This document shows, in pieces, positions 50,701-58,974 of a stretch of 64,000 nt of DNA. The DNA lies in NCBI RefSeq assembly GCF_004005945.1, contig NZ_SACS01000016.1, forward strand, positions 58,717 through 122,716, read 5' to 3'. The notes below the pieces were generated by a model. It was not told where the DNA came from. It ran no database searches and saw only the letters and a list, made by a program, of their open reading frames with translations. A program made the translations under genes and the position numbers. How positions within the stretch are numbered: the stretch's first letter is position 1; each line of letters starts with the position of its first letter. The stretch comes from Rheinheimera riviphila. Its GTDB lineage: Bacteria > Pseudomonadota > Gammaproteobacteria > Enterobacterales > Alteromonadaceae.

Positions 50701-51652
50701 TCACCATCCGGCAGTGCGGAAAGGTCGTCAGTACATCTGCCGCCAGTTGCCGGGTTAACAGCTCACCACCGCTGAAAATAAACCTTAAGCCACTGGCGAT
50801 AGCGCTGCCCGGCACTTCAAGCAGCGCCTGCAACAACGTCGGCACGCCCTGCAACACCGTCACCCCCAGTTCGGCGATGGTATCGAGCAGTGCCGGTGGA
50901 TCCCGGTAAATGCCAGGGGCACCGATAACCACAGTGGCCCCCATCGCACCAGCAAGAATTTCCCACTGAGCGGCGTCAAAACTGAACGGCGTTTTTTGCA
51001 ATATGGCGCTTTGGCGGTCAAAACCATAGTGTTGTGCCAGCCACTGTAACTGAGCCGTGATGCTGCTTTGTGCAATCATCACCCCTTTGGGTGCACCGGT
51101 ACTGCCAGAGGTATAAATCATATAAGCCAGCTGTTGCGGGCTGACCAATGGCATAAAATTGTGCAGACCGGCCGGTAAATCTTCAATACATAAAATGGTC
51201 ACTGACTGCGGTGCCAGTTGTTGTAGTTGCGCCCGCAAATGCCGCTGCGTCAGCACAATACCCACACCGGCGTCAGTCAACATGTACTGGATACGTTCTG
51301 ACGGATACTCCGGTGACAATGGCAGATAACAACCACCGGCAAATAAAATCCCCCAGACACCACAAACCAGCTCAGCAGATGGCTCCATATACAAACCAAT
51401 ACATTGCTCCTGCTGCTGACCCAGGCCGACTAACACTTGCGCAATCTGCCCGGCCTGCTGCGCCAGCTCTGAAAAACTTAGCTCAGTATCGGCGGTGCGA
51501 ATGGCCACAGCCTCAGGTTGTCGCTGACACTGCCATTGTAACAATGCCGGCAAATCAGCCAATTGCGACCATTGCTGATTTTTCGGCCCGAAACCGGGTG
51601 CTAACTGGGTTTGCCTGTGCTCAGCGGACTGCGCAGAATGTATAAATTCCAT
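47756..51652 (-). CDS. Indigoidine-synthase-type single-module NRPS (A-Ox-T-TE)
   Basis: This 1298-aa protein is close to the length of BpsA/IndC. Adenylation core motifs are clear: YTSGSTGAPKGV near residue 178, NLYGPTECT near 317, YRTGDLARS near 411 and RVDNQVKLRGYRVELDEI near 430. A nitroreductase-like flavin oxidation domain is inserted from about residue 490 to 880 (KTYRFFEGGAVSAQQLEQLL). Then come NGKIDLKAL (about 922), the carrier domain with GGNSLKA (Ser near 977) and a thioesterase with GYSFG (near 1107). Such enzymes cyclise and oxidise L-glutamine to 3-aminoglutarimide-like units that dimerise to blue indigoidine. AGGAGG fixes the start. It is divergent from marR. Confidence 0.9.
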   Translation of the reverse strand: MEFIHSAQSAEHRQTQLAPGFGPKNQQWSQLADLPALLQWQCQRQPEAVAIRTADTELSFSELAQQAGQIAQVLVGLGQQQEQCIGLYMEPSAELVCGVWGILFAGGCYLPLSPEYPSERIQYMLTDAGVGIVLTQRHLRAQLQQLAPQSVTILCIEDLPAGLHNFMPLVSPQQLAYMIYTSGSTGAPKGVMIAQSSITAQLQWLAQHYGFDRQSAILQKTPFSFDAAQWEILAGAMGATVVIGAPGIYRDPPALLDTIAELGVTVLQGVPTLLQALLEVPGSAIASGLRFIFSGGELLTRQLAADVLTTFPHCRMVNLYGPTECTINSSAFEVTASNLSTIPLAVPIGYPVADTRYYVLDAALQPVAAGETGELYISGVQLARGYYQRAELTTERFIPNPLSTDPLHQRLYRTGDLARSDQDGNTHFVGRVDNQVKLRGYRVELDEIRLQIEKHRWIKNAAVLVCQDSRTGTDQLIACIELDKQHASVMDQGRQGAHHQSKQNKLQVKAQLSNAGLRQEPELLGRARLPLSGAEPTAAQQALVFARKTYRFFEGGAVSAQQLEQLLQSMPPQAEQPRSLTTLNFADLGYLLRYFGQFHSADRLLPKYGFASPGALYATQLYLEIDGLFGVESGFYYYHPQQHSLYLVATKTAVPGAQLKLHFVGRVDAIAPVYQNNIAEVLEMETGHMVGLFDQILPQFGLAVRDGYFDHRLQEVLASQASDQYLGSFAIDSWVAPVNPVDQILQVQPGAVADLPAGQYLWQPAGLKYLDAQLINESEVIAINQQVYQRASFGIGLLSRSEDPWYQYIALGRRLQQLQQNPWQLGMMSSGYSSKSGQPLCAAIRMDALCQTRQMAQAPFYFAIGGKVSQQQQQSTGMQEDSIHMRGPAEILRDELQSSLPAYMVPNNIVVFDRFPQTANGKIDLKALRQAPQVQSSNNAAPMLAPRNDTENVLLGMWQQSLRLQQVSVLDDFFACGGNSLKAVALMHQINQQFALQLPMQAIFTASTIETLAQLVQQTAAEVSQHSRLLPLQRTDGAASVFCWPGLGGYPLNLRLLAETTAADQNFYGVQAEGLSPTETIQPDISAMALADIALLKQAQPAGPYRLWGYSFGARVAFEVAYQLEQQGDVVEQLFLLAPGSPVLPVPNHSGRADFDEPAFVTVLYSVFAQKISGPLLQQCLQTVRCQASFVDFICQHYRQLPKALVDNIVTLVRQTYQYRYTFAELSQRRLKVSPVIFKARGDDYSFIDAVGRELGLVEVQLNADHYSLLQATGMAELSRYIQRYQQLSLQLATLQSA

Positions 51653-51746
51653 CGTCTTGCCTCCTTGTCGTTCAATGAAAAAGTTGGCTGCGAATGCTCC
51701 CTGCCGCCAGATGTTTAAAAATGACTGTTCCAAAATAACAGCTTAA

Positions 51747-51778
51747 ATCTTTATAGCAAGTATCTTTATGTGAAGATA
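51747..51778. promoter_or_regulatory. Palindromic operator between the NRPS and marR genes
   Basis: TATCTTTATGTGAAGATA (51761-51778) is the inverted repeat shared with two other promoters. A degenerate half-site ATCTTTATAGCAAG precedes it (51747-51760). It lies in the 297-base divergent region, which otherwise shows only AT-rich promoter-like sequence, so the regulator probably controls both sides. Confidence 0.7.
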
Positions 51779-51949
51779 GATAATTTAACGCTATTGTCAT
51801 AAATAAATGACCACCAAGGCTAAAATTCGGATTTCATCATTGATTTATAATAAATTTATAGAAAGAAAACAGTGGTAATCCAGCTATTGTCGTGTAAGCA
51901 ATCAGCGGCTAATATACCTTCCTGTAAAGAAACTTTAAGAGGAGATACT

Positions 51950-52444
51950 ATGAAGGATGATTTGGTTGATGCTGTTATTCAACAATGGCAGCGGGAGCGG
52001 CCTGATGTGGATCCGACGCCAATGGCAGTGATGGGACGACTGGTCCGTAGCTGTGCTTTGTTTGATCGTGAACTAAGTACTGTTTTTAGCGAATTTGGGC
52101 TCAATGGCGGCGAATTTGATGTGGTCGCCACTTTACGCCGCTCTGGCAAGCCTTATACCTTAACTCCGAATCAATTGTTACAGACGCTGATGCTGACGTC
52201 CGGCTCCATGACCAACAGGATCGACAAGCTTGAAGCGAAGCAACTGGTCAGCCGGAGTCCGGATCCCCATGATCGACGCGGTGTACTGGTTTCACTGACC
52301 GCAAAAGGATTAGATATTATTGAACGGGCCTTGGTTCGCCATCTTGCCAAAGGCGAAGACCTGCTGGCTGAACTGAGCCACAGCGAACGTGATCAACTGG
52401 CGATGTTGCTGAAAAAGCTGCTGCAATCACAAGGCATGCAATAA
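51950..52444 (+). CDS. MarR-family transcriptional regulator
   Basis: This 164-aa winged-helix protein shows helix-turn-helix LTPNQLLQTLMLTSGSMTNR followed by the wing VSRSPDPHDRRGVLVSLT, the MarR signature DxRxx. AAGAGGAG lies just before the ATG at 51950 (the frame is open from 51872). MarR proteins are dimers that bind palindromes of about 18 bases and release DNA on ligand binding. The palindromes at 46618, 51761, 56096 and 56134 fit this. It is probably the local regulator of the NRPS cluster, including itself. Confidence 0.9.
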   Translation: MKDDLVDAVIQQWQRERPDVDPTPMAVMGRLVRSCALFDRELSTVFSEFGLNGGEFDVVATLRRSGKPYTLTPNQLLQTLMLTSGSMTNRIDKLEAKQLVSRSPDPHDRRGVLVSLTAKGLDIIERALVRHLAKGEDLLAELSHSERDQLAMLLKKLLQSQGMQ

Positions 52445-52519
52445 CTACGGCCAAACGCCCGCGAACAATGAGTCCATAACTTGTTGTTTGAGCTGAGTAA
52501 AACCACACCTGAAACTGCC

Positions 52520-52546
52520 CCCAATCGCCGGACTGAAGATTGGGGC
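52520..52546. terminator. Terminator-like hairpin between convergent marR and oxidoreductase genes
   Basis: CCCCAATC (52520-52527) pairs with GATTGGGG (52539-52546). It lies in the middle of the 146-base gap and could end transcription from both sides. Confidence 0.5.
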
Positions 52547-52590
52547 AGGTTGACGATTGAAGCAGGCGGAGGATGAGAGCAAGTGGATAA

Positions 52591-53694
52591 TCAGAACACG
52601 CTGCTCACTGTATTCTGTGATTGCTCTGCCAGGGTCGGATAGTCGGTATATCCCGCAGCACCGCCACCATAAAAAGTGCTTGGATCAACCTGATTATAAG
52701 GTCCACCCTGCCGACTTCTGGCCACCAAATCCGGATTTGCCAAAAATAATGCGCCAAAGGCGACCGCATCTGCCAGACCTTGTTGCAATATCTCACTGGC
52801 GATTGCCGGAGTCACAGCTCCGGCCTGCGCACTTTGATGTGGGTTCACAATCAGACAACCAGCCCACATTTGCCGTAACAAGGCCGTCATATCCCGGTTA
52901 CCCGCTTCCATGAGATGCAGGTAAGCCAGATCGGCAGGCAGTTGGCGGCACAACGCCGGGTACAACATCAAAGCATCGGCTTCACGGATATCATTATAGG
53001 GATTTTCCGGTGATAGTCTGATCCCGGTACGGCCAGCTCCGATGGCCGCGACCACTGCGGCTGTGACTTCCAGCGTCAGTCGCAACCGGTTTTGCACCGA
53101 ACCGCCGTATGCGTCCGAGCGCAGATTGGTGTTGTCCGCCATAAACTGATGCAGCAGAAAACCATTGCCAGCGTGGATTTCCACACCGTCGAAACCGGCG
53201 TCAATGGCAAACTTTGCGGCGCAGGCAAAATCCTCGATGGTCTGCCGGATGTCGGTGCTGTCCATCACGCGCGGCACCGGATAAGGCTGCGGACCAGCTG
53301 CGGTGTAAGTAAAACCATTGGCCGCCACGGCTGAAGGAGCCAGCGACTGATGCGCACTGGCGTACAAAGATGGATGGCCGATACGGCCGGCATGCATCAG
53401 TTGCGCCACGATCAGCCCGCCCTGACGGTGAACGGCAGTGGTGACGGCACGCCAACTGTCGGCTTGCTGCTGATTGTGCAAACCAGGCGAGTGCATAAAG
53501 CCCTGCCCGGTGATATTTGGCTGAATACCTTCACTAATGATCAGACCGGCACCGGCTCGCTGAGTGTAGTATTGTGCCATTAATGCAGTAGCCAGGCCAT
53601 CGGCTGTGGCGCGGTTGCGACTCATCGGCGCCATCACAAATCGGTTCTGCAGCGCCAGTGCGCCTGTGGTCAGCGAACTATACAAAGTTGTCAT
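52591..53694 (-). CDS. Old yellow enzyme family alkene reductase
   Basis: This 367-aa FMN-dependent NAD(P)H oxidoreductase shows RFVMAPMSRNRA near the start, LMHAGRIGHPS, GFDGVEIHAGNGFLLHQFM (substrate-binding His and Asn), NLRSDAYGGSVQNRLRL and a C-terminal FMN-phosphate-binding region. It reduces activated double bonds or quinones. The ATG at 53694 is used; the longer frame to 54126 runs through the transporter gene and is rejected. The transporter stop and this start share one base (TGATG). It is the last gene of the trpF-like operon. Confidence 0.9.
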   Translation of the reverse strand: MTTLYSSLTTGALALQNRFVMAPMSRNRATADGLATALMAQYYTQRAGAGLIISEGIQPNITGQGFMHSPGLHNQQQADSWRAVTTAVHRQGGLIVAQLMHAGRIGHPSLYASAHQSLAPSAVAANGFTYTAAGPQPYPVPRVMDSTDIRQTIEDFACAAKFAIDAGFDGVEIHAGNGFLLHQFMADNTNLRSDAYGGSVQNRLRLTLEVTAAVVAAIGAGRTGIRLSPENPYNDIREADALMLYPALCRQLPADLAYLHLMEAGNRDMTALLRQMWAGCLIVNPHQSAQAGAVTPAIASEILQQGLADAVAFGALFLANPDLVARSRQGGPYNQVDPSTFYGGGAAGYTDYPTLAEQSQNTVSSVF

Positions 53695-54626
53695 CAGAGT
53701 TTTCCTTTGTTGAAGGGAGTAAATAATGGATCGCGACCGGCCACGCCCGCTACCGGGGAAATGACTGGCGCTGGTGGCCGTTGCGCCAACTTGATCGCGG
53801 CCAGGATGGCCAGAGCACCAACAGCCTGCTGCAATGTAAGCATCTGATTTAATACAACATAACCAAAGACCAATGCCGAAACCGGGCTGGTAAAGGTTAA
53901 AAACGACAGGGTGACTGCCGGCAAGCGTTGCAAAGCGCGAAACCACAACAAGTAAGCTAAGACGGCACCAATCAGACAGAGATAACCGTAACCGGCCAGA
54001 TTTCGCAGGCTGACCTGCGCCGGTAACCCCTCTTGCCACAATGTTATCGGCAATAGCAGCAGCCCCCCCGCCAGCAATTGCCAGCCGGTGAAAGTCACCA
54101 GACTGATGCTGGCAGGTTTTGGCCACCTTTTACTCAGCACGATGCCAAGCGCCATCGACATCGCTGCGCACAGCCCTGCGACGATCCCAATCACCGATAA
54201 CGAAGCCTGCTGGACTGACACCAGCAGCGCAACACCACAGCTGGCGATGCCGGCCGCGACCATCGGTCGGGCCCGCAATGGTTCATGTAGCAAAAACACG
54301 CTGAGCAGCATCACCAGCACCGGTTGACAGGACATCACCAGCGCCGCAACACCACCAGGCAAGTGATAGGCTGCCACAAACAGACAATAAAAAAACAAAC
54401 CAATATTCAAGGTACCGAGCACTGCTGCCCGCCACCACCAGTGCCCCTGCGGCAGCTGACGCTGCCACAACACCAATAGCAGACCCGCCGGCAATGCTCG
54501 CAGCAGCGAAGCCAATAATGGCCGGTCCGGTGGCAGCAGTTCGGTCGTCACCACATAAGTACTGCCCCAGATCACAGCCGCCAGCACGCCGCATAACAGT
54601 GCCAAACTAAAGGATCGGCTACTCAT
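53694..54626 (-). CDS. EamA family (DMT) transporter
   Basis: This 310-aa inner-membrane protein has ten hydrophobic helices in two EamA halves, beginning with LALLCGVLAAVIWGSTYVVT. Members export amino acids, nucleosides or other metabolites. Its start overlaps the uracil phosphoribosyltransferase stop by 4 bases (ATGA) and its stop shares one base with the oxidoreductase start. This packing makes it an integral part of the operon, probably as product or intermediate exporter. Confidence 0.9.
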   Translation of the reverse strand: MSSRSFSLALLCGVLAAVIWGSTYVVTTELLPPDRPLLASLLRALPAGLLLVLWQRQLPQGHWWWRAAVLGTLNIGLFFYCLFVAAYHLPGGVAALVMSCQPVLVMLLSVFLLHEPLRARPMVAAGIASCGVALLVSVQQASLSVIGIVAGLCAAMSMALGIVLSKRWPKPASISLVTFTGWQLLAGGLLLLPITLWQEGLPAQVSLRNLAGYGYLCLIGAVLAYLLWFRALQRLPAVTLSFLTFTSPVSALVFGYVVLNQMLTLQQAVGALAILAAIKLAQRPPAPVISPVAGVAGRDPLFTPFNKGKL

Positions 54627-55321
54627 ACCGCCTCCGCCTGGCCGGTACCAAAATAACGATCACCAAAGTCGCCAATGCCCGGCAGCATATAAGCCTGACC
54701 GGTCAGACCTTGTTCAATACTGCTGGTGATGATCTGTACTTTTGGTTGCTGCTGGTTGACTCTGGCGATACCAGCAGGTGACGACAGCAAATTCAGCAAT
54801 AAAATCTGCTCCGCCGGCACCCCTTCCGCCAGCAACACGTCCAGCGCACATAACGCCGAGCCGCCGGTGGCCAGCATAGGTTCAAATAACATCACATAAC
54901 CCTGTGCAATATTTGCTGGCAGTTTGCTGTAGTACAGATGGGGTTGCTTGGTTTGCTGATGCCGCTGGATCAGGATCTTGCCAATCGGGATATCCCGGTT
55001 GATCCGTTGCAGCTCAAACTCCATACTTTCACCCGCGCGCATCACAGAAACTGCGAACAGCGGTGTCGCCAACCTTTTTCCCTGATACGTTGCGCCAACC
55101 GGTGTTGTCACCTGATGATCCTGAAATGGCAACAAGCCATAAGCTTGCTCCAGTAACAACCGGATCACCTGATCGGCATAAAAAGTAAAAGTGGATTGGC
55201 AGGCCCTGCGGTCACGCATCTGTGTGTGTAGCGCGCGCAACCTGTCCGTTTGCGTCAGTTCGATCACAGGTACCGCAGCGCTGTTGTTCGCCGGGAACAC
55301 CGGCAGAAGTTGTGCAGACAT
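54623..55321 (-). CDS. Divergent uracil phosphoribosyltransferase-like protein
   Basis: This 232-aa protein has the UPRT layout: ATPLFAVSVMRAGESM in place of the usual ILRAGxGM, the PRPP loop FEPMLATGGSALCALDVL (Glu where most have Asp) and the uracil-binding end LPGIGDFGDRYFGT. Typical Upp makes UMP from uracil and PRPP. The changed residues suggest another base or acceptor. AAGGAGC precedes the ATG. It stands between the TrpF-like and EamA genes in the MarR-controlled operon, so it is more likely a pathway enzyme than a housekeeping Upp. Confidence 0.8.
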   Translation of the reverse strand: MSAQLLPVFPANNSAAVPVIELTQTDRLRALHTQMRDRRACQSTFTFYADQVIRLLLEQAYGLLPFQDHQVTTPVGATYQGKRLATPLFAVSVMRAGESMEFELQRINRDIPIGKILIQRHQQTKQPHLYYSKLPANIAQGYVMLFEPMLATGGSALCALDVLLAEGVPAEQILLLNLLSSPAGIARVNQQQPKVQIITSSIEQGLTGQAYMLPGIGDFGDRYFGTGQAEAV

Positions 55322-55374
55322 AATGAGCTCCTTGCAAAAAAGCAGCCCACAGGATCAACTGCGGGCTGGTTGAC

Positions 55375-56052
55375 TTAAGCGGCGAGTTCAGCAAAAGCCT
55401 GACGGGCTTCAGCGACAAAACGACGGATCCGCGCGGCATCCTTGCGTCCGTCCGCCCCTTCCAGCCCAGTATGCGCATCCACCGCAGCAGGACGCACATG
55501 GCGGATCGCGGCAGCCACATTGTCCGGCGTCAGGCCACCTGCCAACATCAGCGGTTTAGGCGAACGCTTCACCAGCTCAGCGCTGACATCCCAGTTATGC
55601 GTTAAACCGGTCGCCCCTTTGGCACCGGTTTTTGGGTTATAGGTATCCGTGATAAACATGTCGACATAGCTGGCACACTGATCAACCAGTTGCAGCAGCT
55701 CGTCAGCGTTATCTTCTTTCACCACCAGGCTTTTCAGAATGCACAGATCCGGTCTTAACTGACGCAGTTTTGCCATTTCGTCGACGCTGATATCCCCGTG
55801 CAGCTGAACAGCTTTCACCCCTAACTCCTGACAAAAGCTACTGACTTGCCCGGCATCAGTCAGATAACTGATCAGCACGCCGGCATGTGGCTGATCCAGC
55901 TCGGCAATAATGGCAATCGCTGACTGCTCGCTGATGTCGTCACGGCCAGATGGCAGCCGCAGCGGAAAACCCAGCCATTCAACGCCTTCATTCACTATCA
56001 GTTGTGCTTCCTGCCGATCAATGATGCCGGCAACCTGGATCAAATGTTTCAT
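55375..56052 (-). CDS. TrpF-like (phosphoribosylanthranilate isomerase fold) protein lacking the catalytic Cys
   Basis: This 225-aa (beta/alpha)8 protein resembles TrpF: KAVQLHGDISVDEM, FITDTYNPKTGAKGATGLTH, LMLAGGLTPDNVAAAI and AVDAHTGLEGADGRKD match the substrate-phosphate loops. The N-terminal KICG motif, whose Cys is the catalytic base in TrpF, is replaced by IQVAG, while the Asp of TDTY is kept. It is therefore doubtful as a tryptophan enzyme and more likely handles another phosphoribosyl compound. No other trp gene is near. The start at 56052 has GGGAG upstream. It heads an operon with two operator palindromes in its promoter. Confidence 0.8.
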   Translation of the reverse strand: MKHLIQVAGIIDRQEAQLIVNEGVEWLGFPLRLPSGRDDISEQSAIAIIAELDQPHAGVLISYLTDAGQVSSFCQELGVKAVQLHGDISVDEMAKLRQLRPDLCILKSLVVKEDNADELLQLVDQCASYVDMFITDTYNPKTGAKGATGLTHNWDVSAELVKRSPKPLMLAGGLTPDNVAAAIRHVRPAAVDAHTGLEGADGRKDAARIRRFVAEARQAFAELAA

Positions 56053-56092
56053 TTCGCGCTCCCTGTGGGTTGGTGGTAAATATCTCACAATC

Positions 56093-56116
56093 ATGTATCT
56101 TCACCTGAAGATACAT
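56093..56116. promoter_or_regulatory. Palindromic operator 1 before the trpF-like operon
   Basis: Perfect inverted repeat ATGTATCTTCA-CC-TGAAGATACAT, 41 bases before the trpF-like ATG. The core TATCTTCACCTGAAGATA (56096-56113) matches the other MarR-type sites. Confidence 0.72.
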
Positions 56117-56133
56117 TTATTTAATACACAAAG

Positions 56134-56151
56134 AATCTTCATGTCAAGATA
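56134..56151. promoter_or_regulatory. Palindromic operator 2 before the trpF-like operon
   Basis: AATCTTCATGTCAAGATA is a slightly degenerate version of the same palindrome, centred 38 bases from operator 1. Two sites suggest cooperative repression. Confidence 0.6.
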
Positions 56152-56292
56152 TAATCAAAAAGCAACAGACTAAAAATATTTGGCAATAGCTGTGACTATT
56201 TGGCCGCAGCCAACAAGCTGTTGATCACCAGCCCATAGCTTTTCGCGGTAAATAGTGATAATTAATTTCACCCTGACTCAGGGAGAATAATA

Positions 56293-58761
56293 ATGACAAA
56301 TTCAATCACCTATCGGCGATTATGGCTGCCGCACGGACTCACGTTGGGACTCGTCTTACTGATAGCCGCTTGCCAGCCTGCACCAACGGCCGAACCAGGC
56401 CAAACAGCTCAATCTGATTTGAGCATCGCAGGCTTCACTGCCGCCATGTCCCAACAACCAGGGCTCATTCCAATTTTTGCCGACATCCAAAACGGCAAAG
56501 TCTATTTACAAGTACCGGCCAACGCGCCCGAATATTTGTATTACTCCAGCCTGCCACAAGGGTTGGGTTCGAATGATATCGGGTTGGATCGCGGCCAGTT
56601 ACTGTCACTGGATGCGAAATTGGTGGTGTTTGAAGATGCCGGTGACAAAGTGTTGTTGCGCCAGCGCAATACCCAATATCGTGCCGTATCGGAGAATCCG
56701 CTGGAGCAACGTTCGGTCGAAGAAGCTTTTGCCAGCTCGGTATTGTGGGGTTTTCCGGTGGTGGCCCGCGACGCTGATTCGCTGCTGCTCGATGCCACGG
56801 AATTTGTGCTGCGCGACAGCCATGGGGTCGCCCGTACTTTAGCCGCTACTGAACAAGGCGATTTTAGCCTGGATGCCAGCCGCTCCGCCTTATACTGGCC
56901 GCGCAGCAAAGCCTTTCCGAAAAACACTGAACTTGAAGCCACCATCACATTTACCGGCGACAAACCCGGTGAATTTGTGCAGCAAGTGGCGCCGGATCCT
57001 TACAGCATCAGCGTGCGGATGCACCATAGTTTTGTCGAGTTACCAGAGCCAGGTTTTGTCGCACGGCCTTTCCATCCGGAAAGTGGTTTTTGGTCCTTTG
57101 AATACAAAGATTACGCGGTACCGATTGAAGCCGAGATGATGCAACGTTTTGTGCCACGCCATCGATTAGTGAAAAAAGACCCAGCGGCAGCAGTCAGCGA
57201 AGCGGTGGAACCTATTGTCTATTATCTGGATCCAGGTGTACCGGAACCGGTGCGTTCAGCGTTATTAGACGGCGCCAAGTGGTGGGATCAGGCGTTCGCC
57301 GCTGCTGGTTACAAAGATGCGTTTCAGGTGAAAATGTTACCGGCCGATGCCGACCCGCTGGATGTGCGTTACAACGTGATCCAATGAGTACACCGGGCGA
57401 CGCGCGGCTGGTCTTACGGTTATGGCCTGATGGACCCGCGTACCGGCGAAATTATTAAGGGCCATGTCACTTTAGGATCCTTGCGGGTGCGGCAGGATTA
57501 CTTGATTGCCCAGGGCATGACGGCACCATTTTCGGCTGAAGGTTCGGAATCTGCTACAACCACAGCAGACACCACGGCCCAGGCCGCTCTGAGCGAAATG
57601 GCACTAGCGCGCATTCGTCAATTATCGGCCCATGAAATTGGCCACACCCTTGGTATCGCCCATAACTTTGCCGCCAGCAATAAAGACCGCGCTTCAGTGA
57701 TGGATTACCCGCATCCGGTATTAACGATGGGCGCCGACAACAAAATTTCGCTTACCGGCGCTTACGCCAGTGGCATCGGCGACTGGGACAAACGGGTCAT
57801 TCAATATGGTTACGGTGACTTTGCCGATGATAAAGCCAGACTCGATTTTATCAGTCAGGCACCACAACAAGGCTTTCGTTTTATCTCAGATCCGGACAGC
57901 AATGGCGGCAAACTGCCACATGCCTACTCCAGTTTATGGGACAACGGTGCTGATGCGGTGACTGAATTGGATCGGGTGATGAAACTGCGCGCCCAGGCCC
58001 TGAGCAACTTCAACAGCAAAGCGTTAGCGGATGGCCGACCTTACTCGGATCTGGCCGAAATTCTAATGCCGGTGTATTTTGCCCATCGTTATCAAACCGA
58101 AGCGGCCGGCAAATGGCTGGGTGGTTATGACTATCGGTATCAACTCAAAACCGCCGGCGAAAAACTGTTGTATCAGCCGGTGGCGGGCGCGGATCAACAA
58201 CGGGCGTTCCAAGCGCTGCTTCGCACTGTCAATCCAACCACGCTGGCATTGCCGACTGCGGTAGAACAACTTATTCCACCCAAAGCTTATGGCTACAGCA
58301 ACAACCGCGAAAGCCCCCAAGGTTACACCGGGCTGGTGCTGGATCCGCTGTCATTAGCGGAAGCTGCGGCGCAGCATACCTTTAGTATTTTACTGAATGG
58401 CGAACGGCTGGCGAGATTACAGTGGCAACATCAAAACGACAGCGCGGTACCGTCAGTGGCACGGCTGTTATCGGACCTTTGGCAACAGCTACAAGCACCG
58501 GCAGCCGCCAAACCTTTGATCAGCCGCAGGTTACAGGTAAGTTATTTACTGCAATTGTCGACATTGGCGCAAAATGAGCAACTGGCACCGGAAATCCGGG
58601 CAGAGTTGCTGCTGATGCTGACGCAAATTGGCCAAAGCGCAAAAGCCGCCAAAGACGCACACTCACAATTGCTGCTGCAGCTGGCGACCCAGGCGCAAAA
58701 AGATGTGGCTAACCTTGGGAAGTTAAAGGCATTACAACCGCCGCCAGGTTCACCGATTTAA
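56293..58761 (+). pseudogene. Zinc-dependent metalloprotease (DUF5117/DUF5118 type) interrupted by in-frame TGA
   Basis: One 823-codon frame encodes a lipoprotein (lipobox LLIAACQPAP) with the N-terminal domains of the large HExxH metalloprotease family and the zinc site HEIGHTLGIAH near residue 448. A single TGA at 57385-57387 stops it after DVRYNVIQ; the downstream sequence continues in the same frame with VHRATRGWSYGYGLMDPRTG. Relatives read NVIQWVHRATRGWSYG, so TGA stands where TGG (Trp) is expected. The first part (364 aa) lacks the zinc site; the rest has no good start before 57430. It may be a recent nonsense mutation, a read error, or read-through. GGGAG precedes the ATG. Confidence 0.85.
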
Positions 58762-58772
58762 CGTTATCTACC

Positions 58773-58806
58773 AATCCCCAAAGTGCAGCTTGTTGCTTTG
58801 GGGGTT
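58773..58806 (+). terminator. Hairpin after the metalloprotease gene
   Basis: CCCCAAAG (58776-58783) pairs with CTTTGGGG (58796-58803), extended by two A-T pairs. No T tract follows, so the function is uncertain. Confidence 0.4.
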
Positions 58807-58974
58807 GCTCACCTTCCCTGCTGAAAAATCCTGAAACATATTGTCCCGCATTCTGATTGCAGCATTTTTAACCACTGGTTATAGTGATTTTGCTCCCAAT
58901 CCAGGGATCTGCATAAGACCTCAAACAATGAGCCAAAGCTCGCTAATACATTCCAATGAGAATAAGGAAAATCT

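Noticed and set aside
57385..57387. General recoding of TGA as Trp or selenocysteine
   Set aside because: TGA ends many other genes in the window in normal fashion, and relatives have Trp, not Cys/Sec, at this place. No SECIS-like hairpin was recognised right after it.
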